DNA of 20,087 nt from positions 1 to 20,087 of the forward strand of contig CALPIW020000005.1 of assembly GCA_943323725.2 (NCBI GenBank), in the 5' to 3' direction. The notes under the pieces were generated by a model that worked only from the letters and a program-made list of their open reading frames with translations, ran no database searches and was not told where the DNA came from. Position numbers and translations under genes: made by a program. Position 1 is the first letter of the stretch. Each line of letters starts with the position of its first letter. Origin of the DNA: Polynucleobacter meluiroseus (GTDB lineage: Bacteria > Verrucomicrobiota > Verrucomicrobiia > Opitutales > UBA953). This document shows, piece after piece, positions 6,871 to 13,640 of this stretch.

Positions 6871-7718
6871 GTTCCGCGATCTCAGTCCGCCATCTGACGA
6901 AGGATTTCCGGGTCGGCCTCCGCGGCTTGAAGCTGCGTGCCGTCGACGATCTCTCCTTGGAGATTCCGCGAGGCCAGGTCTACGGCCTGCTCGGGCCTAA
7001 CGGTTGCGGCAAGAGCACTACCTTGAAGATCGTGCTGGGGCTGGTCTCCGCGACCGCCGGTGAAGTCAGTATCCTGGGTTGTCCCTCGGCCACGCCGGAA
7101 GCCCGTCGTCGCACCGGCTTCCTGCCCGAGGCGCCTTACTTCCATAAGTTCCTGACCGGCCGGGAACTCGTCCGCTACTGCGCCCAGCTCAGCGGCGTAC
7201 CTTCCGCGGACGTCGCGGCGGCCGTCGAAGACGCGCTCGGCCTGGCGGCGATGACCGAAGCCGCCGACCGGCCGATCGGCACCTATTCCAAAGGGATGCT
7301 GCAGCGCATCGGTTTCGCGCAGGCGGTGGTCCATGATCCGGAGCTCGTCATCCTCGATGAGCCCACCGCCGGCGTCGACCCCGTCGGTTCCGCCGCGATC
7401 GGCCGCATGATCCACGCCATGCGCGCCAAGGGCAAGACCATCGTCCTTTGCTCCCACTTGCTCGGCCAGGTCGAACAAGTCTGCGACCGCGTCGCCATCA
7501 TGGACCGCGGCAAACTCGTGCTTGAAGGTCGCGTCGACGACGTCTTGTCGCGCCGGGACCGGCATGTGCTCACCGTCGAATCCATGTCGCCGGCGGCGCG
7601 GGAAGCCGCCGAAACGGCCTTGGCCGCCCACGGCGCCGTGGTGACCTCCGTCACGCACCCGCGGCGTTCCCTGGAGGATCTTTTCCGCGAACTCGTCACC
7701 GGCAGCCGCGACGCCTGA
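6867..7718 (+). CDS. ABC transporter ATP-binding protein (ABC-2 / NosF-GldA type)
   Basis: This is the ATPase subunit of an ABC-2 type exporter. In 283 residues it has Walker A GPNGCGKST at 43-51, the GFLPEAPYF segment where the Q-loop lies (84-92, typical of this subfamily), signature YSKGMLQR at 140-147, Walker B LVILDEP at 160-166 and the H-loop CSHLL around 195-199. The C-terminal about 60 residues are the extra domain common in this group. It overlaps acyP by 4 nt and is followed 5 nt later by its presumed permease. The transported substrate cannot be deduced. The nearest named relatives in form are gliding or NosF-like ATPases, but I would not assign either function. Confidence 0.93.
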   Translation: MSSAISVRHLTKDFRVGLRGLKLRAVDDLSLEIPRGQVYGLLGPNGCGKSTTLKIVLGLVSATAGEVSILGCPSATPEARRRTGFLPEAPYFHKFLTGRELVRYCAQLSGVPSADVAAAVEDALGLAAMTEAADRPIGTYSKGMLQRIGFAQAVVHDPELVILDEPTAGVDPVGSAAIGRMIHAMRAKGKTIVLCSHLLGQVEQVCDRVAIMDRGKLVLEGRVDDVLSRRDRHVLTVESMSPAAREAAETALAAHGAVVTSVTHPRRSLEDLFRELVTGSRDA

Positions 7719-7723
7719 ACCCC

Positions 7724-8557
7724 ATGCAAGCTTCCTTCCAACGCGTCTCCTGGATCGCCCGGGTCACCTTCCTCGAGGCGGTCCGCCAGCGCTTCTTCGC
7801 CTTCCTGCTCATCCTGGGCGCGGCGATGGCGCTATCCTCGGTCTCCTTCCGGGTCCTTGATTTCGGCCACGGCGAACTCAAGTTCATCGCCGACTTCGGT
7901 TTCGGCGGGATGTTCCTCTTTGGTTCCGTCCTCGCGGTCGTGATGACCGCCCAGTTGTTCTTCAGCGAGATGGACAACAAGACCGCCCTGACCTTGCTCG
8001 CCAAGCCTTTGGGTCGAGGGGAATTCCTCCTCGGCAAGTTCGCCGGTGCTTGGGCCGTGCTCGGCGTCTTCGTGGCCGTGCTTTCGGGCCTCCTCGGTAT
8101 CGTCCTCTGGGCCCGTGAGCAGGAACTCCTGCTGCTCGCCGAACAGGCGGGCAAAGTACCGCCGACGTTCAGCGCCTCCGGTCTCGCGCAGTTCGCGCTC
8201 CTGCAGTGGCTGCGTCTCGGCGTGGTCGCGTCGATCGTGCTCGCGATCTCCGCCGTGGCCCGGACTTTCCTCTATGCCGTCGTCGTCGGCGCCTTGGCCG
8301 TCGTCGCCGGTCAGTTGCAGTGGATCGCGCAGGATGCGATCCTGAAGCCTAGCGAGTCGCCTGCTTACGAGGCCGTGCTCTGGCTGACGAGCCGGCTCCT
8401 GCCGAACCTCCAGCAGTTCAACATCGGCGACGCCTTGGTCCTGGGCGCCACGGGCGTGCCGGCCGATGCCGTCGGCGCCGTGGCCCTGGCGGGTGCGGCC
8501 TACATGGCGGGTTACGTCTTCCTCGGGGCGCTCCTGTTCAAGCGGAGGGAGATCTGA
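7724..8557 (+). CDS. ABC-2 type transporter permease
   Basis: This is a 277-residue inner-membrane protein with about six hydrophobic helices: roughly 24-41, 60-80, 107-129, 160-178, 181-202 and 248-272. The stretch EMDNKTALTLLAKPLGRGEFLLGK after helix two matches the cytoplasmic coupling segment of NosY-like ABC-2 permeases. It follows the ATPase gene by 5 nt with no recognisable Shine-Dalgarno, and its stop shares one base with the next start (TGATG). With the preceding ATPase it should form a complete ABC-2 exporter, and the following TPR-like protein is a likely partner. The substrate is unknown. Confidence 0.9.
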   Translation: MQASFQRVSWIARVTFLEAVRQRFFAFLLILGAAMALSSVSFRVLDFGHGELKFIADFGFGGMFLFGSVLAVVMTAQLFFSEMDNKTALTLLAKPLGRGEFLLGKFAGAWAVLGVFVAVLSGLLGIVLWAREQELLLLAEQAGKVPPTFSASGLAQFALLQWLRLGVVASIVLAISAVARTFLYAVVVGALAVVAGQLQWIAQDAILKPSESPAYEAVLWLTSRLLPNLQQFNIGDALVLGATGVPADAVGAVALAGAAYMAGYVFLGALLFKRREI

Positions 8558-9327
8558 TGCGACGCCTCGCGCCCTGGTTGTGCGCGGGCCTCGCGCTGTT
8601 CGCCGCCGGCACCATGGCGGAGCATGCCTGGCGGGGCGTCCGCCCGCAGATTCCCGAGATCGGCCGCAAGGAACTTGAGCCGACCCTCGGTCAGGGCGTG
8701 CTGCTCGGCATCCTCGGCGGCTTGCGTACGGTCGTCGCCGACCTGACCTGGATCCGCAGCTACGTGCTCTGGGAACGTCGAGACCGGGCCGGTTGCGAAG
8801 CCCTCATGCGGGCCGCCTGCGCGTTGGATCCGCATTCGCGCTATTTCTGGGAGAACACCGGTTACGCCGTCGGGTTCGACCTCGCCCACTGGGAGATCCG
8901 CAAGCGTGGCGGCTACGCCAAGGTGCCGGCGGAGACCCAGGAAAGGCTCTTCAAGGCCTATGCCCGTCGCGGCATCGAGATCCTGGAGGAGGGCCGCGGG
9001 CACGCCAAGATCACGACGCCTTTGGTGCTTTGCGCCGCCCAGCTCGCCGAGATCAAGCTGAAGGATCATCGGCTCGCCGCTTCTTACTATCAGACCGCGG
9101 CCGAAGCCCCCGACGCGCCTTGGTATGCCGCCCGCATCTGCGCGCAGACGCTCTGGGAGGACGGCCGTCGCGAAGAGGCCTACCGCTGGCTCAGGCAGTA
9201 TTGGACGACGCGCATGCGGCCGAAGGAAGACGGCTTCCCCGACGACCTCCAGCGCCTGCGCATGATGGAGGAAGTGCTCCGCGTCAGGTCCGAGCTGCGG
9301 ATTCCGCGACAGGCCTGGGAGCGCTGA
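8557..9327 (+). CDS. Membrane-anchored TPR-like protein linked to ABC-2 transporter
   Basis: I do not recognise a named gene. The 256-residue protein begins with a short basic N-terminus and a hydrophobic helix (about 5-21), a signal anchor or signal peptide that would place the rest outside the inner membrane. The remainder looks helical and TPR-like, with pairs of Ala-, Tyr- and Trp-rich helices between about 60 and 240 (contexts VADLTWIRSYVLWE, CALDPHSRYFWENTGYAVGF, LAASYYQTAAEAPDAPWYA). The VADLxWxR element followed by a LDPH element resembles proteins I recall next to ABC-2 genes in Verrucomicrobiota and Planctomycetota; this is memory, not a search. A clear GGAGG lies 6-7 nt before the ATG, unusual for this window. 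Its stop abuts the convergent topoisomerase stop. Confidence 0.75.
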   Translation: MRRLAPWLCAGLALFAAGTMAEHAWRGVRPQIPEIGRKELEPTLGQGVLLGILGGLRTVVADLTWIRSYVLWERRDRAGCEALMRAACALDPHSRYFWENTGYAVGFDLAHWEIRKRGGYAKVPAETQERLFKAYARRGIEILEEGRGHAKITTPLVLCAAQLAEIKLKDHRLAASYYQTAAEAPDAPWYAARICAQTLWEDGRREEAYRWLRQYWTTRMRPKEDGFPDDLQRLRMMEEVLRVRSELRIPRQAWER

Positions 9328-12066
9328 TCAGAAGGGCTCGTCCGACTTCTTCTCGGCGGGCGCGCCTTTCGCCGCCCGCGGCTTACGGGGCGGGAATTCG
9401 AACCACCAACCCTTGGCCTTGTCGGCCACGAGGAAGGCTTCGAACGTCCTCTTGGTGCGATTGGAGACGAACTTCTTGAGGCCCGTCTTGCCTTCGTTGA
9501 GCAGGCGACGGACGTCGTCGGCCGAGATCGGGCACTTGAGCATCTCGGCGTTCAGGCTGAAAGTCTTCTTGGCGCCGGCTTCCTGCGCCTTGTGCGGGCA
9601 GACGCGATAACCGGCGGTCGGGGTATGCTGGACGGGCAGCCCGCTGACGGGGCAGGGGCCGAGCACCGGCCAGTCGGCATCGAAAGCGTCGGGATTACCG
9701 TCAGCGCCTTCGCGCGGCGGGAAATACAGGACAGCCTTCAGCTTGCCGCTGGGAGCCTTCGGCTTGGTCTTGCGCGCAGGCTTGGCCCGGACGGCCTCTT
9801 CTCCTTCGGCGGCCGGGGTGGTCTCGGGCTTCTCTTCGGCGCCGCGAGGTTTGATGGTGTCGGGGTCGACGAGGTCGATGTAGCCCGTGAAGTTCTTGCC
9901 CGACTTCATCGAGCGGAAGTCGGAGAACGGACCGATGCGACGCTTCTCGACCAGTTCGGCGACTTCGGCCGCGGTGATCCGGTGCCCGTTCATCTCAGCG
10001 TAGATGGTCATCTTCGGGCGGTCCGTGGTGCCGACCTTGTCCTGCGAGAAATACTTCTCGCCGTCGGTCAGGAGCGCCTGGCCGTCCGTCGGCGAAAGGA
10101 CCTTCGGGCTCAGCTCCGAGGACGGCGCCGGATCGGTCGCGCCGGCGAGCATCTCGCGGACCTGCGCCTTGATCTCATGGATGAACGCTTCGGCCGTGAG
10201 GTGTCCGTGTTCGATCTGCTTGAGCTTATATTCCCATTCGCCGGTCAGCTGGGGCTCGACGAGGAAGGACATGCCCTTGCTCTTCTGCGTGAGGAACTGG
10301 TGCAGCTGGAAAGCCTTGGCCATCGGCACGAGCTCCTTGCCCTGGCGTTCGATGTAGGTCTTCGCCAGCAGTTCTTCGATGGTGGCGGCGCGGGTGGCGG
10401 GGGTGCCGAGGCCGCGTTCCTTCATCGCTTCGGCGAGGGCTTCGTCGTCGACGAGCTTGCCGGCGTTTTCCATCGCTCCGAGGAGCGAAGCTTCGTTGTA
10501 GCGGGCCGGTGGCTTGGTGGCGTCTTCCTTGACGTCGACGCTGCGGACCTTGGCCTTGGCGGGCGAACCGTCGGCGGGGGCGAGGGCGGGCAGGCTGGCG
10601 GCGCCTTCCTTGTCCTTATCTTCTTCGGCTTCGGCTTCCTGGCCCCAGACCGCGCGCCAACCGGCGACGACGAGCACCTTGCCGGTGGTGCGGAAGTGAT
10701 GCGGGCCGACGGTCGTGGTGCGGACGGTCTCCTCGAATTCGGCCATCGGGAAGAAGACGCCGACGAAACGACGGACGACGAGGTCGTAGATCTTCTGTTC
10801 GACGTCGGTGAGGCCGTGCGGGACGGTGCCGGTCGGGACGATGGCGAAGTGGTCGCTGACCTTCTTGTTGTCGAAGACGCGTCGTCCGGCGGAATCGACC
10901 CAGCCGGCGCGGAGCGCTTCCTTGGCGAAGACGCCGGCCGGGTGCGCGCCCTCGAGGGATTGCAACGCAGCCTTGGCGTTGGGTAGGTAATCCTCGGGGA
11001 GATACTGGGAGTCGGTTCGAGGATAGGTGAGGGCCTTGTGCTTCTCGTAAAGGGCCTGGGCGACGCCGAGGGTCGTCTTGGCCGAGAAGCCGAAGCGACG
11101 GTTGCCTTCGCGCTGGAGGGTCGTGAGGTCGAAGAGGCGCGGGGCGCTTTCCTTCTTGGGTTTGCGTTCGTCGGAGACGACGCCGACACCGAGCTTGAGC
11201 GTCTCCTCGGCGACTTGGCGGGCCTGGGCTTCGTCGTAGAAGCGTTCGGCTTCCTTGCGGTCGGTCACGCCGGGGACCTGGGCGGCGCCACGGTAACCGC
11301 CCTGGGTGACGCCGAAATCACCTTCGATCTTCCAGAAGGTCTTCGGGACGAAATTACGGATCTCGAACTCACGCTTCACCAGGAGCATGAGCGTCGGGGT
11401 CTGGACGCGGCCGACGGAGAAGACATCGCGCTTGGCGCCGCCGATGCGGATGGTGCCGTAGCGGCTGCCGTTCATGCCGACCAGCCAGTCGGCCTGCGAG
11501 CGGCAGATGGCGGAGCCGAGGAGGCCGGCCTTGGTCGACTCCGGGAGCAGGTGCGCGAAGGCTTCGGCGATGGCCGTGTTCGTCATGCTCGCGAGCCACA
11601 GGCGCCGGACCGGCAAGCGGCATTTCGCCAGTTGGTAGATATAATGGAAGATCAGCTCGCCTTCGCGGCCGGCATCGCAGGCGTTCACGACTTCGCCGAC
11701 GTCGGGTCGGGCGAGCAGTTTCTTGAGCAGCTTGAAACGGTCGCCGTTGTTGCGCTCGCTGATGACGACTTTCAGGATGCTGGAGCGGGCGGAGCCATCG
11801 AAGTCATCCGGGAGGATCGGCAGGTCCTTCAGCGTCCAGCGCTTGAATTTCTCGTCGAGGTCCTGCGGGTCGTTGAGGCGGACGACGTGACCGATGGAAG
11901 AGCTGATGACCCACTGGTCGTTCTCGAAGTAGTCGCTGGTGGCCTTGGGCACCTTGAGCACCTTCGCCAGATCAGCCGCGACGGACGGCTTCTCGGCGAT
12001 GACGAGGGTCTTCGAGCCGGCGGGAGCGGAGGCTTCGGAGGAGGACTTGGAGGACTTCTTGCGCAT
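9328..12066 (-). CDS. topB: Type IA DNA topoisomerase, topoisomerase III (TopB) family
   Basis: This enzyme relaxes or decatenates DNA by passing strands through a transient single-strand break. In 912 residues the Toprim domain opens with LVIAEKPSVAADLAKVL (21-37) and has the metal site NACDAGREGELIF at 128-140. SVGRVQTPTL is at 217-226, and the active-site tyrosine is Y348 in ALTYPRTDSQYLPED. A low-complexity acidic insert of about 35 residues lies near 475-510. The C-terminus carries two topoisomerase C-terminal repeats (around 690-740 and 800-885). Their cysteine set is incomplete (GPCPVSG where CPxCG is usual), so zinc binding may be lost. It starts 30 nt after the aminotransferase stop and ends against the convergent TPR gene. 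The form fits the TopB family better than TopA. Confidence 0.93.
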   Translation of the reverse strand: MRKKSSKSSSEASAPAGSKTLVIAEKPSVAADLAKVLKVPKATSDYFENDQWVISSSIGHVVRLNDPQDLDEKFKRWTLKDLPILPDDFDGSARSSILKVVISERNNGDRFKLLKKLLARPDVGEVVNACDAGREGELIFHYIYQLAKCRLPVRRLWLASMTNTAIAEAFAHLLPESTKAGLLGSAICRSQADWLVGMNGSRYGTIRIGGAKRDVFSVGRVQTPTLMLLVKREFEIRNFVPKTFWKIEGDFGVTQGGYRGAAQVPGVTDRKEAERFYDEAQARQVAEETLKLGVGVVSDERKPKKESAPRLFDLTTLQREGNRRFGFSAKTTLGVAQALYEKHKALTYPRTDSQYLPEDYLPNAKAALQSLEGAHPAGVFAKEALRAGWVDSAGRRVFDNKKVSDHFAIVPTGTVPHGLTDVEQKIYDLVVRRFVGVFFPMAEFEETVRTTTVGPHHFRTTGKVLVVAGWRAVWGQEAEAEEDKDKEGAASLPALAPADGSPAKAKVRSVDVKEDATKPPARYNEASLLGAMENAGKLVDDEALAEAMKERGLGTPATRAATIEELLAKTYIERQGKELVPMAKAFQLHQFLTQKSKGMSFLVEPQLTGEWEYKLKQIEHGHLTAEAFIHEIKAQVREMLAGATDPAPSSELSPKVLSPTDGQALLTDGEKYFSQDKVGTTDRPKMTIYAEMNGHRITAAEVAELVEKRRIGPFSDFRSMKSGKNFTGYIDLVDPDTIKPRGAEEKPETTPAAEGEEAVRAKPARKTKPKAPSGKLKAVLYFPPREGADGNPDAFDADWPVLGPCPVSGLPVQHTPTAGYRVCPHKAQEAGAKKTFSLNAEMLKCPISADDVRRLLNEGKTGLKKFVSNRTKRTFEAFLVADKAKGWWFEFPPRKPRAAKGAPAEKKSDEPF

Positions 12067-12077
12067 GCGTAGGATGA

Positions 12078-12099
12078 TAACCGATGGTCAAACCGGTTA
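12078..12099. repeat. 6-bp inverted repeat in aminotransferase-topB junction
   Basis: TAACCG (12078-12083), 10-nt spacer, CGGTTA (12094-12099). The right arm contains the aminotransferase stop codon. No T-tract follows on the minus strand, so a terminator is not supported. It could be a weak hairpin between the two genes or chance. Confidence 0.25.
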
Positions 12100-13176
12100 C
12101 ATTCCTTGCTCGGCGAAGGAGTCGTCCAGGGCGGCGATCAAGGTCGCGATCGTGGCGTCGGTCTCGTCGCCCATGTTCGAGATGCGGAAGGTCTTGCCCT
12201 TGAGCTTGCCGTAGCCGCCGTCGATCACGAGCTTGTGGCGCGACTTGAGGGTCTTGTTGAGGCGCTCGAGGTCGGCGTTACGGTCATTCTTGAAGCAGTT
12301 GAGGCCGCGGGTACCGAACCGGACTTCGGGCAGGAGCGTGAAGCCCTTGGCGAGGCCCCAGGCGCGCATGCGTTCGTTGAGGCGGAGGTGGCGGGCGTAA
12401 CGGTTTTCGAGACCCTCGGCTTCGACTTCGAGCAGGCGCTGCTGGAGGCCGTAGAAGAGGGAGATGCACGGCGTCGAGGGGGTCATGCCCTTGACGTGGT
12501 TGTCGTGGAACTCGATCAGATCGAAGTAGTAGCCGCGGTCCGGGGACTGCTTGGCGCGTTCGCGGGCGCGTTCGCTGACGGCGAAGATCGCGAGGCCGGG
12601 GGGCAGGGCGAGGGCCTTCTGGGAGCCGGTCAGGAAGATGTCGATGCCGAGCTCGTCCTTCTTGATCGGGATGGTCGAGAACGAGCTGACCGTGTCGGCG
12701 ATCGAGATGACGTCCGGGACCTCCCGGACCACCGCCATGATGTCGGCGATGGGCGAGAGGGTGCCGGTCGAGGTCTCGGAATGGATGAAGGTGATGCAGT
12801 CGAACTTGCCGGTGGCGAGGGCGGCGCGGACCTGCTCGGGGTCCACGGGCTGACCCCATTCGAATTTCAGGGCCTCGGCGTATTTGCCGCAGCGCTTGGC
12901 GACGTCGTTCCACTTGTCGGAGAACGCGCCGTTCATGCAGTTGAGCACGCCCTTGCGGCAGACGTTGCGGAGGGCGCCTTCCATCACGCCCCAGGCGGAG
13001 CTGGTGGCGAGGTAGACCGGGTCCTGGGTGAAGAACATCGACTGCAGGCGGGGCTGCATGTCGTTGTAGAGTTTCACGAAGTCGCCGGAGCGATGGCCGA
13101 TCATGGGCTTACCCATGGCCTGGACGATCGAGTCGGAGACGGTGAGGGGACCGGGGATATAGAGGCGATAGCTCAT
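12097..13176 (-). CDS. Class V pyridoxal-phosphate aminotransferase (alanine/serine-glyoxylate type)
   Basis: This is a fold-type I class V aminotransferase of 359 residues, normal length. The opening RLYIPGPLTVSDSI and GHRS (27-30) are typical of the alanine-glyoxylate and serine-pyruvate group. PLP contacts visible are D161 in SIADTVSS, the Schiff-base lysine K187 in TGSQKALALPPG, and the substrate-side HSETSTG at 132-138. Related bacterial enzymes include serine-glyoxylate, alanine-glyoxylate and some phosphoserine aminotransferases, so the amino donor and acceptor cannot be fixed from sequence. It overlaps panD by an ATGA, has no Shine-Dalgarno and is probably translationally coupled to it. 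That pairing hints at a role near aspartate or beta-alanine metabolism, which is inference only. Confidence 0.9.
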   Translation of the reverse strand: MSYRLYIPGPLTVSDSIVQAMGKPMIGHRSGDFVKLYNDMQPRLQSMFFTQDPVYLATSSAWGVMEGALRNVCRKGVLNCMNGAFSDKWNDVAKRCGKYAEALKFEWGQPVDPEQVRAALATGKFDCITFIHSETSTGTLSPIADIMAVVREVPDVISIADTVSSFSTIPIKKDELGIDIFLTGSQKALALPPGLAIFAVSERARERAKQSPDRGYYFDLIEFHDNHVKGMTPSTPCISLFYGLQQRLLEVEAEGLENRYARHLRLNERMRAWGLAKGFTLLPEVRFGTRGLNCFKNDRNADLERLNKTLKSRHKLVIDGGYGKLKGKTFRISNMGDETDATIATLIAALDDSFAEQGM

Positions 13177-13574
13177 CGTTGGAAGGTGGTGAGGAGTTCG
13201 ACGGGGACTTCGGGGTTCTCGAGGCGGACGATGCGTCGGTTACGTTCCGCCAGGGTGGCGGTGCGCGGCTTCCAGTTGGCCGCGACGGCTTCGTCGGCGC
13301 TGGTGAAACTCATGATCACGAGAAGGTGGCCCGGCTCGCCGAGGTGGGCGGTGGCGCCGTTCAGGCAGACTTCACGGGTCCCGGCCGGGGCGGGGATGGC
13401 GTAGGTCTCGAAACGCTCGCCGTTGGCCAGGTTGCCCACCAGGATCTTCTCATAAGGGAGCATCCCGACGAGGGCCATGAGCTCGCGGTCGATGGCCAAG
13501 GAGCCTTCGTAATCGAGCCGGGCCGCGGTGACCTCGGCTCGGAGAAGTTTGGTGCGCAACAGGTGTACGAGCAT
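13173..13574 (-). CDS. panD: Aspartate 1-decarboxylase proenzyme PanD
   Basis: PanD decarboxylates aspartate to beta-alanine for pantothenate and coenzyme A. It is made as a proenzyme that cleaves itself between Gly24 and Ser25 to form a pyruvoyl cofactor; here LDYEGSLAID puts G24-S25 at exactly the canonical position. Other conserved parts are the N-terminal LLRTKLLRAEVT, ERFETYAI and NGATAHLGEPGHLLVIMSF. The 133-residue length is within the family range, with a C-terminal extension of about 15 residues rich in charge. No panB or panC is nearby. Upstream on the minus strand TTGACG lies 44 nt before the ATG (13618-13613), with a poor -10, and AAGGA is about 10 nt before the start. It is divergent from lpxK. 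Confidence 0.94.
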   Translation of the reverse strand: MLVHLLRTKLLRAEVTAARLDYEGSLAIDRELMALVGMLPYEKILVGNLANGERFETYAIPAPAGTREVCLNGATAHLGEPGHLLVIMSFTSADEAVAANWKPRTATLAERNRRIVRLENPEVPVELLTTFQR

Positions 13575-13605
13575 GGCGCTGGGTCGTCCTTCTCAATCGG
13601 GATGG

Positions 13606-13640
13606 TTGCCTTCGTCAAACAACTTTGCATCAATTCGTCC
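13606..13640 (+). promoter_or_regulatory. Putative leaderless promoter of lpxK
   Basis: TTGCCT (13606-13611), 17 nt, ATCAAT (13629-13634), 6 nt, ATG at 13641. The -35-like hexamer begins exactly 35 nt before the start codon, as for rimO, trpC and mazG. ATCAAT matches TATAAT at three of six positions. No Shine-Dalgarno is present. This spacing is one reason to prefer the ATG at 13641 over the one at 13602. Confidence 0.42.

Noticed and set aside
9592..10986. A 464-codon plus-strand open frame over the topoisomerase gene
   Set aside because: It is antisense to a topoisomerase with all catalytic motifs, its translation is Gly/Asp/Val/Ala-rich without any recognisable domain, and such frames are expected opposite GC-rich genes. 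The same applies to 72-1337, 1259-2512, 11038-12072, 12106-13404, 15115-15897 and 17291-18229.
12067..12096. Promoter for topB in the 30-nt gap after the aminotransferase gene
   Set aside because: TTGACC is present on the minus strand but begins only 25 nt before the ATG, leaving no room for a -10 element; topB is more likely cotranscribed with panD and the aminotransferase.
13179..13640. N-terminal extension of lpxK by about 150 codons upstream of 13641
   Set aside because: The extension is antisense to panD and shows no LpxK similarity; conserved LpxK-like sequence and a promoter-like element both point to the ATG at 13641.
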